Notes under the pieces: generated by a model
What the model saw: only the letters and a program-made list of their open reading frames with translations
Database searches by the model: none
What the model was told of the DNA's origin: nothing
In this document: positions 7,723-14,715 of the stretch, in pieces
How positions within the stretch are numbered: the stretch's first letter is position 1
How the letters are laid out: every line of letters starts with the position of its first letter
Made by a program: the position numbers and the translations under genes
Assembly (NCBI GenBank): GCA_002401295.1
Contig: NVSR01000036.1
Span: 6,865 to 23,043 of the forward strand
Direction: 5' to 3'
From: SAR324 cluster bacterium
GTDB taxonomy: Bacteria; SAR324; XYD2-FULL-50-16
DNA length: 16,179 nt

Positions 7723-9000
7723 TCATAACCTCCAAAAATGAACTTGTTTTGGTGGGAAACTATCAGCATTAAAAATTCCTTTCACATCAATGATGACTGG
7801 CCTTTTTAGCCCCAGAGACAAGACTTGCTCTGATGTCATGGTGGTGAACTCATCATGGGCGACGGCGAAGATTATGGCTGAGGCAGGTTTCAACTCCTCC
7901 TTCTCCATCAGAGAAACACCGTATTCCTCCAAGGTTGCCTCTCTATCCGCATAAGGGTCATAAGCTTGAATTTCAACACCATATCCCCTAAGCTCATCAA
8001 TAATATCAAAAACTTTTGAGTTTCGAATGTCAGGGCAATTTTGCTTGAAGGTAACTCCCATGATGGTAACGTGATTGTCCAGTACGGGGTGGCCAGCACA
8101 GATCATCTTCTTGATTGTCTTTTGGGCGATAAAGCGGCTCATACCGTCATTTAGTTTTCTTGCTGCCAGGATGATTTGGGGAGTGTAGCCTGTTTGCTGT
8201 GCTTTATAGGTTAGGTAATAAGGATCCACACCGATGCAGTGTCCACCAACCAACCCGGGCTCAAAGGGGAGAAAATTCCATTTAGTACCCGCGGCTTTCA
8301 AGACGGCTTTGGTATCAATATGCATGCGATCAAAGATAATGGATAATTCATTCATCAAACCGATATTGAGATCTCTCTGGGTATTTTCAATCACTTTGGC
8401 AGCTTCAGCCACCCGGATACTTTCAGCCTTATAAGTGCCCGCTTCCACAACGCTATCATACACCTCTGCAATTTGGTTGAGGCTCTCTCTATCCTGAGCG
8501 GACACAATTTTCATGATTTTACTGAAGCTATGTTCCAGATCACCAGGGTTGATACGTTCTGGACTGTAGCCCACTTTGAAGTCGATGCCTGACCGGAGGT
8601 GAGAGGTTTTTTCTAAAACGGGAATGCACTCCTCCTCAGTGGCACCGGGGTAAACAGTGGATTCGTAGACAACAATATCTCCCGGCTTGAGTGCTGATCC
8701 CACGAAGCGAGAGGCCTCTTTCAGAATACTGAGATCCGGATGCTTGGCCCGGTCTACAGGAGTAGGAACGGCGATGATAAAAAAATTAGCTTTGCTCAGC
8801 TGTTCAACCTGGCTGGTAAAAAAAATATCTGCCTGTTCCAAGTCTTTGGGCGCAACCTCACCCGTGCAGTCATGGCCCAGCTTTAATTGGTTAATCCTCT
8901 GCTGATTAATATCAAAACCAATTGTGTACTGTTTTTTGCCAAAAGCGACCGCAACGGGCAGACCGACATAACCTAATCCGACCAGTGCTATTTTTTTCAT
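7723..9000 (-). CDS. tviB: TviB-type nucleotide-sugar 6-dehydrogenase
   Basis: This 425-residue enzyme has the length of TviB/VipA. The NAD-binding motif GLGYVG is at 8-13, the middle domain has YESTVYPGATEEE and YSPERINPGD, and the long helix contains AEAAKVIENTQRD. The catalytic Cys255 lies in GGHCIGVDPYY, and the C-terminal UDP-binding domain has FKQNCPDIRNSKV. The family oxidises C6 of UDP-GlcNAc (TviB, WbpO), or in related members UDP-glucose, to a uronic acid using two NAD+. The text around the active site resembles TviB more than Ugd. The gene is 14 bp after a CapI-type epimerase, so the product is probably epimerised at C4 for a capsule or exopolysaccharide. Exact substrate is unresolved. 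The ATG directly precedes the Rossmann fold. Confidence 0.9.
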   Translation of the reverse strand: MKKIALVGLGYVGLPVAVAFGKKQYTIGFDINQQRINQLKLGHDCTGEVAPKDLEQADIFFTSQVEQLSKANFFIIAVPTPVDRAKHPDLSILKEASRFVGSALKPGDIVVYESTVYPGATEEECIPVLEKTSHLRSGIDFKVGYSPERINPGDLEHSFSKIMKIVSAQDRESLNQIAEVYDSVVEAGTYKAESIRVAEAAKVIENTQRDLNIGLMNELSIIFDRMHIDTKAVLKAAGTKWNFLPFEPGLVGGHCIGVDPYYLTYKAQQTGYTPQIILAARKLNDGMSRFIAQKTIKKMICAGHPVLDNHVTIMGVTFKQNCPDIRNSKVFDIIDELRGYGVEIQAYDPYADREATLEEYGVSLMEKEELKPASAIIFAVAHDEFTTMTSEQVLSLGLKRPVIIDVKGIFNADSFPPKQVHFWRL

Positions 9001-9014
9001 GGAGAACCTTTGTT

Positions 9015-10154
9015 TTAAATGGCGGAGTTTTCGATCAAAAATTGGGTAAAGTTATCCTTCTCACAGGGAGATAGTTTGGTTGGAGGGTGAAAATAATTTG
9101 GCTGCGCCCAGCCTGTGACACGGGGAGGAGTGGCTTGCATATCAGCTTCATCGGCATAATAAGATTGATACCACTCTACGAATTTTTTGATCCCCTCTCG
9201 AATGGAAGTTTGTGGCTGGAACCCAACATCCCGTTGTATATCCTCTATATCCGCAAAGGTTTCAGGAACATCACCTGCTTGAAGCGGTAGGTAGTTGATG
9301 TTTGCTTTTTTCCCCAGGGCCTCTTCTAAATGATGGATAAAATCCATCAGAGCTACGGGAGTTTGGTTACCTATATTATAAATTCGATAAGGAGCAGCGC
9401 TGCTACCTGCATCTGGATTGTGACCGGACCAGGATAGATTGGCGGATGCTATTTTATTGGTGATTTTGAGTATGCCATCAACAATATCATCAATATAGGT
9501 AAAGTCTCGTTTCATGTTTCCATAATTGAAAACATCAATCGGTTTCCCCGAATAGATGGCCTTAGTAAATAGAAATAGAGCCATATCTGGCCGGCCCCAA
9601 GGACCATACACTGTAAAAAAGCGTAAACCTGTGGTGGGCATTTGATAAAGATGACTATAGCTATGGGCCATTAACTCATTCGCTTTTTTAGTGGCGGCAT
9701 AAAGACTTACAGGGTGGTCAACATTCTGATGGATGGAGAAGGGCATTTGCGTGCAGGCTCCATAAACGGAGCTACTGGATGCGTAAACCAAATGTTGAAC
9801 CTTTTGTTGGCGACAATTTTCCAGGATATTCAGGAATCCATGCACATTGGACTCAATATATGCCTGTGGGTTGAGCAGGCTATAACGAACTCCTGCCTGT
9901 GCAGCCAGGTGAATGACCCGGTCAAAACCAGAGTGCTCAAATAAAGAAGAAAGGGCTTGACCATCACAGATATCGATAGGACTAAAGTAGAATTGCTCGA
10001 AGTTTTGTAACTGTTCCAAGCGAGCATGTTTCAATCGAACGTCATAATAATGATTCAGATTATCCAAACCATAAACTTGATTGCCTTCCCGCAATAAACG
10101 GTTAGCTACATGGTAGCCAATAAATCCAGCGCAGCCTGTGACTAATATTTTCAT
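9015..10154 (-). CDS. capI: CapI-type UDP-glucuronate 4-epimerase
   Basis: This 379-residue member of the extended SDR family has NAD motif GCAGFIG (7-13), LDNLNHYYD, HLAAQAGVRYS, the SSSSVYG serine block (127-132) and catalytic YAATK (Y152, K156). RFFTVYGPWGRPDMA and the MKRDFTYIDDIVDG stretch are typical of CapI/LspL enzymes that interconvert UDP-GlcA and UDP-GalA. TviC/WbpP-type epimerases look different here. The core ends near residue 335. About 40 further residues (ADEADMQ onward) form a tail not expected in the family. It overlaps the upstream STAS gene by 4 bp (ATGA type) and precedes the dehydrogenase by 14 bp, indicating translational coupling and a joint role in making a uronic acid donor. 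Confidence 0.9.
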   Translation of the reverse strand: MKILVTGCAGFIGYHVANRLLREGNQVYGLDNLNHYYDVRLKHARLEQLQNFEQFYFSPIDICDGQALSSLFEHSGFDRVIHLAAQAGVRYSLLNPQAYIESNVHGFLNILENCRQQKVQHLVYASSSSVYGACTQMPFSIHQNVDHPVSLYAATKKANELMAHSYSHLYQMPTTGLRFFTVYGPWGRPDMALFLFTKAIYSGKPIDVFNYGNMKRDFTYIDDIVDGILKITNKIASANLSWSGHNPDAGSSAAPYRIYNIGNQTPVALMDFIHHLEEALGKKANINYLPLQAGDVPETFADIEDIQRDVGFQPQTSIREGIKKFVEWYQSYYADEADMQATPPRVTGWAQPNYFHPPTKLSPCEKDNFTQFLIENSAI

Positions 10155-10555
10155 GATGATTTCCTGTTCTGAGTAGCGGCCCTGGATAAGGCTTCGGTTA
10201 ATGTGGAAAAGTGGGGGAGTACCGCCAGTAGGTTCAATGCTCGGAAGGTTTGATACGTGATGGAGCTTTCCTGACAGATAATCAAAACTTGTTTGCCGGT
10301 GTGCATTAGTTTAGAGATGAGTCCCAAGATACTATGATCCGATTCTTCCAGATTGCTAAGATCCAGTAAAAAGCGGTTGAATCCCTGCTCATAGAAGTCG
10401 GGCAGCTTTTCCTGCAACTCCCACAGTGTGACCGTCTCTTTTTCAGAGATTGATCCATGAAATTTAATGATCATAGTCCCTTGATGATGCTCAGACTGCA
10501 GTAATTGAGACCTTGGAGGGGCAGTGAGAGTGAAGTTTTCTTCTTGTGGCAACAT
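10151..10555 (-). CDS. STAS-domain protein (anti-sigma antagonist-like)
   Basis: This 134-residue protein has one STAS-like domain after a variable N-terminus of about 28 residues. The core strand FLLDLSNL, the loop ESDHSILGLISKL and the C-terminal strand-helix (VLIICQESSITYQTFRALNLLAVLPHFSTLTEAL) follow the SpoIIAA/RsbV pattern. By hand alignment the SpoIIAA phospho-Ser (DSSG) falls on His in DHSI, while the next Ser is kept, so a classical switch may be altered. A strong AAGGAG lies six bases before the ATG. Its stop overlaps the epimerase start, making it the first gene of the sugar-nucleotide operon. It may regulate polysaccharide output or a partner-switch module encoded elsewhere. No kinase or phosphatase partner is visible here. 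Confidence 0.75.
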   Translation of the reverse strand: MLPQEENFTLTAPPRSQLLQSEHHQGTMIIKFHGSISEKETVTLWELQEKLPDFYEQGFNRFLLDLSNLEESDHSILGLISKLMHTGKQVLIICQESSITYQTFRALNLLAVLPHFSTLTEALSRAATQNRKSS

Positions 10556-10854
10556 AAATTTCTCCTTGAACGAAGTTTCTGATGCTATTCAAGGTTTCAA
10601 GGAAGATACCATTGGTTGGTTTTATGAATTAGTCTATAATAACAAGTATTTATGCTTTTTAAATGGAGGCATCTTAGATTTTTAAATCTGAGAAATGTGT
10701 AATTTTGTGGTAGTTGTGTTCCATTTTAAAACACGTTAGTGCCGGTTTACGTCCCGGCGTTAGCAAGAGAGGAAAGAAAGTGTTCCAGTACCCCAAAACA
10801 CCCTTTTTATTTCAGTGGATGCAAGCAGAAAGAAGAAACTCCCACCACCATTGA
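10556..10854. promoter_or_regulatory. Intergenic region upstream of STAS operon
   Basis: This AT-rich stretch lies between the minus-strand STAS operon and the LruC remnant and should carry the STAS operon promoter. It holds a 22-bp imperfect palindrome (separate entry) and a small GC stem GCCGG/CCGGC at 10741-10745 and 10754-10758. A short open frame from 10739 (GTG) shows no recognisable protein and is probably not a gene. No known riboswitch was recognised. Confidence 0.4.
10672..10693. repeat. 22-bp imperfect palindrome
   Basis: TCTTAGATTT (10672-10681) is a 9/10 match to the reverse complement of AAATCTGAGA (10684-10693), with a 2-bp centre. It is 117 bp upstream of the STAS start codon, a suitable place for an operator. 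Function is unknown. Confidence 0.35.
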
Positions 10855-11340
10855 TACGAGATCTCAGGAAAAGGTGGAGAAAATGGCAGTCAGCAAACTT
10901 GGGGATATTCAGGTAGTTCCGGGCTTCCAGTTTCAAATACAACGACCATTGATTTAACTAATGGGGTAACACCGGAAACTTTAGGGGCAGCCCCCTACAA
11001 CAGTTTCATTGCCAGATTGAATAACTCGGGTGAACTCCTGGAAGTTCACCTGTCGGGCATGGCCCCCTCCAGCTTAGTTTCAAGCTGGCGCTTTGGGATG
11101 TATGATGATGATTCTAATCCATCTACAGGGCGGTATTATCTGACCTCGGGCAATCTTCCTTGGGCACTATTGATTCCTGTGGATTGGGAACACGTTCTGG
11201 AGCGAGTGGATATCAGCAACGGCTATCCCCATATTTTAATTTGGGCCGCAAGTGGTGGTGCTAGTAATACGGACTGGTACCTGACACGTCGCGTTAAGGT
11301 CTTCATCTTTGCTGATGTACCTGAAATTGGGAGTGATTAA
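10855..11340 (+). pseudogene. LruC-domain protein remnant, 5'-truncated
   Basis: A frame of 161 sense codons runs from just after a stop at 10852 to a stop at 11338. It reads as the C-terminal part of a LruC-domain (DUF4842-type) protein: TLGAAPYNSFI, EVHLSGMAPSSL, the SNPSTGRYYLTSGNLPWALLIP block, ERVDISNGYPH and ASGGASNTDWYL. Full-length LruC proteins are usually much larger exported proteins with other N-terminal parts. Here no ATG occurs in frame before the domain body, no signal peptide is present, and the frame upstream is closed, so the gene has probably lost its 5' part. A TTG at 11017 could start a 107-residue fragment, which would lack the start of the domain. It is flanked by accessory-looking DNA. 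Confidence 0.6.
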
Positions 11341-11404
11341 GATTTCTTCTTCCCCCGAATTCTGTTGAGGATCAGCATGGAGAGGATGAAAAAGTGATGC
11401 TTCG

Positions 11405-11923
11405 TTAAGGGGTCTCCGGTTCCTCCTCGGGGGTTTTAAATTGGTCAGGCAAGCGATAGCGCTCATCATAATAGCTAGCCAAACCCAAAATTCTTGCCAT
11501 GATGGCTAGGCGAAAGGCGGTTCGTTCTCCAAATTTACTGACGCTATAGACGTGCAGCTTATTTTTCCGAGGTGCAATCGGGTAAGAAGCAATGTAAGCT
11601 TCATAGATTTTCCCACCGGGATGCACCCGTCGTGAGCGTTGGACCCCTAGTATTCCAGTTTTATTGGCCTTATTCCTGATTTTGGGGCGTCGTATATCCG
11701 GATTGGGGGAGCCTTCAGGCTGCCTCCGGTCTTTATAGTTGTATTTTTCTTTGAGAAACTTTTCGTAGCGCTGCGCCTCAAGGTAGGAGAATTCCCGTCC
11801 ACTAAACATGCGATCGGAAAAGAATTTTTGAGCTACCGGTCGCTTGGCCCCGTACTCAAAGTAACGAACCCACCAGCCATGTTGGTATTTTTGAGATTGG
11901 TCAATCCTGGATATAGTCATCAT
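11405..11923 (-). CDS. AP2-like DNA-binding domain protein
   Basis: This 172-residue basic protein has two segments resembling AP2/ERF-type DNA-binding units: an N-terminal WWVRYFEYGAKRPVAQKFFSD block followed by a YLEAQRYEKFLKEKY helix, and a clearer C-terminal one with NKTGILGVQRSRRV, YIASYP and VYSVSKFGERTAFRLAIMARILG. Bacterial AP2 proteins often travel with homing endonucleases, phages or islands and probably bind DNA. No nuclease domain is seen here. The frame continues to a TTG at 11962, but AGGGGA next to the paired ATGs at 11923/11920 makes one of these the likely start. It is surrounded by a decayed gene and repeat-rich DNA, consistent with an acquired segment. Target and role are unknown. 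Confidence 0.65.
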   Translation of the reverse strand: MMTISRIDQSQKYQHGWWVRYFEYGAKRPVAQKFFSDRMFSGREFSYLEAQRYEKFLKEKYNYKDRRQPEGSPNPDIRRPKIRNKANKTGILGVQRSRRVHPGGKIYEAYIASYPIAPRKNKLHVYSVSKFGERTAFRLAIMARILGLASYYDERYRLPDQFKTPEEEPETP

Positions 11924-12104
11924 TCCCCTGAAGAAAAATAGTTGAGATGTTGTCTCTTCCAACCATTTGGAAGAAATCTGTAAAAAAAATAATAATTAAA
12001 AAAACTAAAATCGTTGTTTTATAGCGTAAAATATATGCCTATTTTATTTTGTAGATCTACCAAAATTGAGCCGCTAGATAAGGGGATGATGCCATTAATA
12101 CAGG

Positions 12105-12128
12105 GGATCAGAGAGAAAAATCTGATCC
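12105..12128. repeat. Stem-loop with 8-bp perfect arms
   Basis: GGATCAGA (12105-12112) and TCTGATCC (12121-12128) form a perfect 8-bp inverted repeat with an 8-base A-rich loop. No T-run follows in the plus direction. In the minus direction the flank is CCCTGTATT, so a terminator role is not supported. Confidence 0.4.
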
Positions 12129-12193
12129 ACTAGCTACTCCGAGTTGTTTGTCCTATGGTGCACAAAAAATCCCCAAAAAAAAGAGACTTCTTG

Positions 12194-12333
12194 TGAGTGA
12201 CACCTGAATTTTTGATAAACAGCAATAGGTTGAAATTAAAAATATTATAATATCATTAGCTTAATCAAATAATGCGGAATGCCTTTTTTTGACGAACGAC
12301 ACCTGGGAAATAGATGAACGACCTTTTTTGATG
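12194..12333. repeat. Cluster of iterated GACACCTG / GAACGAC repeats
   Basis: GACACCTG occurs at 12199-12206 and 12298-12305. GAACGAC occurs at 12294-12300 and 12315-12321, 21 bp apart, and each GAACGAC copy is next to a CCTTTTTT tract and TGA(C/T). This iterated arrangement resembles the multiple transposase-binding repeats at insertion-sequence ends or an operator array. No transposase gene is present in the window. Confidence 0.4.
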
Positions 12334-12410
12334 TAATTTTTTAATGATAGTTTACAAGTAAAAGGTTCCTTACCAAAGGCGCAGGTACTAGAAATAAATC
12401 TCTCACTCAT

Positions 12411-12441
12411 AAAATTCTGAGTTTCAGCGGATACTACTCAG
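12411..12441 (-). terminator. Candidate terminator at the end of the GNAT-like gene
   Basis: On the minus strand CTGAGT (rc of 12436-12441) and ACTCAG (rc of 12417-12422) form a 6-bp perfect stem that spans the stop codon, followed by AATTTTAT. The T-run is short and the loop is 13 bases, so this is only a candidate. Confidence 0.3.
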
Positions 12442-12988
12442 CTGTATAACAAATCAACCAAGATTCTGTACCATTGTTAAACTTGATATAGCTCTCCGTT
12501 CTCCACCCAAACATCTCATATAGTTTTTTGACTCGTGGATTTGGGCATGTTGCGTAAGCTCGATTTATACCTCTTTCTCCTGCAGCGCAAATCACTATTT
12601 CCCTTAATGAATTTCCAGATTTAATCCCATTTCTCCCAGATTCAGAAAAATTAAAATAATGGAGAACTTCACAGAATTCCCCACCACTTGGTTTTTTGAA
12701 ACCAATCTGTTCGAACTGAGTCAACGCAGTTTCTCCACAGTTGTAATTGAAGGAGAATCCTGAAATGGGGCTCCCTTTTCGATCTGCTAATAGAAAAGAT
12801 TCAACATCAAAACTATTGCTCTTAGGCCACATTCTTTGAGATTTATCATCTTTCCCATAATTTGCTTGCACCCACTTAGAGAAAGGGTTCGCGATAAATG
12901 CTCGGTATAGCCCTTTTTGAAAAATTGTGCGATCTTTGGCGGATTGTACGGGGAGAAAGGAGGGGGTGTCATTGATATTTATGCTCAT
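12434..12988 (-). CDS. GNAT-fold protein, autoinducer-synthase-like
   Basis: This 184-residue soluble protein has no signal peptide. Its layout resembles GNAT-fold acyl-homoserine-lactone synthases and related N-acyl amino acid synthases: an N-terminal helix (YRAFIANPFSKW), a strand pair FDVESFLLADRKGSPISGFSF (about 60-80), a central EVLHYF strand (107-112) at the place of the LuxI ExSRF motif, a helix LREIVICAAGERG and the final INRAYATCPNPRVKKLYEMFGW, matching the LuxI pattern of a small residue string before an (R)xGW turn. The conserved Ser-Arg of LuxI is Leu-His here, so chemistry may differ or be an ordinary acyl/acetyltransfer. It is head-to-head with a membrane LytTR regulator, 62 bp apart, which suggests shared regulation. 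Other GNAT families cannot be excluded. Confidence 0.5.
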   Translation of the reverse strand: MSININDTPSFLPVQSAKDRTIFQKGLYRAFIANPFSKWVQANYGKDDKSQRMWPKSNSFDVESFLLADRKGSPISGFSFNYNCGETALTQFEQIGFKKPSGGEFCEVLHYFNFSESGRNGIKSGNSLREIVICAAGERGINRAYATCPNPRVKKLYEMFGWRTESYIKFNNGTESWLICYTAE

Positions 12989-13050
12989 ACTATATCCGTA
13001 AGTTTTAAGTTTTTATTGGCAAGTGCGAAAGTGCACTCTTGGGGAAGTGA
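12989..13050. promoter_or_regulatory. Shared divergent promoter region
   Basis: This 62-bp gap between two head-to-head genes must contain or overlap both promoters. Two pairs of short direct repeats occur, each with a period of about one 7-8 bp step: TAAGTTT at 12999-13005 and 13006-13012, and AAGTGC at 13021-13026 and 13029-13034. They may bind the LytTR domain encoded next door, although known LytTR sites are usually about 20 bp apart. GGGGAAG four bases before the ATG at 13051 is the ribosome-binding site. Confidence 0.4.
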
Positions 13051-14715
13051 ATGCTGAATGTAAGTCAAATAGTTAAAAAAATCAGTGAAGAGAGGAGTGG
13101 GGTTCTAATTGTAATTATAGTTGTAATAATGTTTTTTATTTTTATTTTGATTTTAAGTAGATCTAACAATAATAAACCGATGGTAAGTAATGGTTTTGTG
13201 GAATTCGGAATTGATGAATTACACTCAATGACTCCACTCCACGGAGACTGGAAATTTATCTGGCAGGGTGGAAAAGAGGAATATTTGGGGGTTCCGGGCT
13301 CCTGGAATGACCACTATTCAGCAGAAGGATTTGGGGAGTACGAACTGGAAGTAAAACTCAAAGGGATAACTCAGAAGACAATGCTCGGACTATATCTTAA
13401 TAGAGTTGGGAGTGCCTATGAGTTATGGTTTAATAGTCAGAAAATTGGAGGGAATGGAGTGTTGGGAGATGGTCAGTTCACTGAAAGACCTCAAAGGAGG
13501 GCGAAGGCCTTTTTCTTTTTGTGGGACCCCAAACTTGAAAATAAGATAAAAATTAAGGTGTCAAATTTCAACCAACCAAAAGGAGGCATCCGGCAGTCTG
13601 TTTATATCGGTACAGCTGATGCTATTAATAGGAATGTTCTTCCAGTTTTGGATCTATTAGCTGTAGGGGTGATGCTGAGTAATGCAGCTATGCTATTCTT
13701 AATGGTTTCTGTTGGTGCAAGAAATAGTGGGAAGACCAATTTTCATCATGGTGTGTTCTTTCTATGGGTGGCGATATACCTGCTATTTGCGGGTGAAAAT
13801 ATGATTTTTACTTTTATTGACCTTCCCTGGAATTGGTATCAGCGTATCTTACATTTATCTGCAGCATTACCTGTCTGGCATTACAGCATGTTTTTGAGTA
13901 AAGTTTATCCTGAACATGTGATTTTAAAGGTTAATAATATTCAAAAATGGGCAGTCTGGAGCTATGCTCTATTCGTTGCTTTTGCTCCGCCAACCTTGAT
14001 AATATCGGCATTACCGTTCCTTCATCTTATTATGAGTACAGCAATCTGTTACTGGATTTGCATTTTGTACCAAGCATCTAAGAGTGGAGAAAAGGAAGCT
14101 AGAGTAACACTGATTGGAATAATTGCTTTTGGAGTCGCTGTTGTGTTTGAAATGGTCTATATGAATGAAGGGATTATTGAACTGAATTTATTACCTATTG
14201 GTGCTGTAATTAGTGGATTATCTCATTTTGGATTGATTGCTCGCTGGAATAATATTCTGCAGCAAGAAATAGTGAAACAAGAAGTGGAAGCATTAGAATT
14301 AACACTTGAACTAAAAGGAAAAACGGAACGAATCATTGATTTGAAGAATAGAGTCTCAAAAAAGGAAGAGTTGCTCCAGGACAAATACTTTTTAGAGCTT
14401 CAACAGGCACTGCCAAAGATTTGGTATATCCATGCGGAAGGAGGGATTTGTGAGGCCTATTCTGCAGGTCGAACCATTATTGTCAGTATTTATAAATCAC
14501 TGAAACAAATAGAAGAAGATTTTGGTGAAAGCAGGGATTTTATACGAATTCAGCGTAATTATCTGGTGCCTGTTGAAAAAATCGAAAAAACAGTCCGACT
14601 GGATGGAAAACTATTTTTGAAACTAAAAAATAGCACCATAAAAATACCCGTTGGCAGGACTTATCAAAGTAAGGTCAAAGCTACGTTGGAGTGTAAATTG
14701 GGTTCAACAGCTTGA
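13051..14715 (+). CDS. 7TMR-DISM-like membrane sensor fused to LytTR DNA-binding domain
   Basis: This 554-residue protein has one membrane anchor (17-36) and an extracytoplasmic jelly-roll-like domain (about 60-190; PLHGDWKFIW, VPGSWN, GFGEYELEVKL). A bundle of about seven membrane segments follows (about 198-396), then a helical coiled-coil linker (about 402-450) and a C-terminal LytTR domain (about 457-547) with YIHAEGGICEAY, SLKQIEEDFG, FIRIQRNYLVPVEKIEK and LKNSTIKIPVGRTYQSKV. The first parts match 7TMR-DISM receptors, which sense small extracellular ligands, often sugars. LytTR binds DNA repeats. There is no kinase or receiver, so it looks like a one-component membrane-tethered transcription regulator, dimerising through the coiled coil. 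It is divergent from a possible signal synthase. The start has GGGGAAG four bases upstream. Ligand and targets are unknown. Confidence 0.85.
   Translation: MLNVSQIVKKISEERSGVLIVIIVVIMFFIFILILSRSNNNKPMVSNGFVEFGIDELHSMTPLHGDWKFIWQGGKEEYLGVPGSWNDHYSAEGFGEYELEVKLKGITQKTMLGLYLNRVGSAYELWFNSQKIGGNGVLGDGQFTERPQRRAKAFFFLWDPKLENKIKIKVSNFNQPKGGIRQSVYIGTADAINRNVLPVLDLLAVGVMLSNAAMLFLMVSVGARNSGKTNFHHGVFFLWVAIYLLFAGENMIFTFIDLPWNWYQRILHLSAALPVWHYSMFLSKVYPEHVILKVNNIQKWAVWSYALFVAFAPPTLIISALPFLHLIMSTAICYWICILYQASKSGEKEARVTLIGIIAFGVAVVFEMVYMNEGIIELNLLPIGAVISGLSHFGLIARWNNILQQEIVKQEVEALELTLELKGKTERIIDLKNRVSKKEELLQDKYFLELQQALPKIWYIHAEGGICEAYSAGRTIIVSIYKSLKQIEEDFGESRDFIRIQRNYLVPVEKIEKTVRLDGKLFLKLKNSTIKIPVGRTYQSKVKATLECKLGSTA

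Larger units (their letters stand above)
11963..12433. other. Gene-free AT-rich region
   Basis: About 470 bp with no recognisable coding potential on either strand. It carries a perfect 8-bp stem-loop and a cluster of short repeats, annotated separately, plus several A runs. It may be the remains of a mobile element. Promoters for the AP2-like gene are expected near its left end, but none is clear. Confidence 0.5.

Noticed and set aside
10741..10758. GCCGG/CCGGC stem as part of a riboswitch, for example c-di-GMP.
   Set aside because: The conserved core sequences of GEMM or other riboswitches I know are not present, and no intact plus-strand gene follows.
10739..10957. Open frame of 72 codons with a GTG start.
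   Set aside because: No recognisable protein features and no Shine-Dalgarno. It overlaps the better-supported LruC frame and is probably chance.
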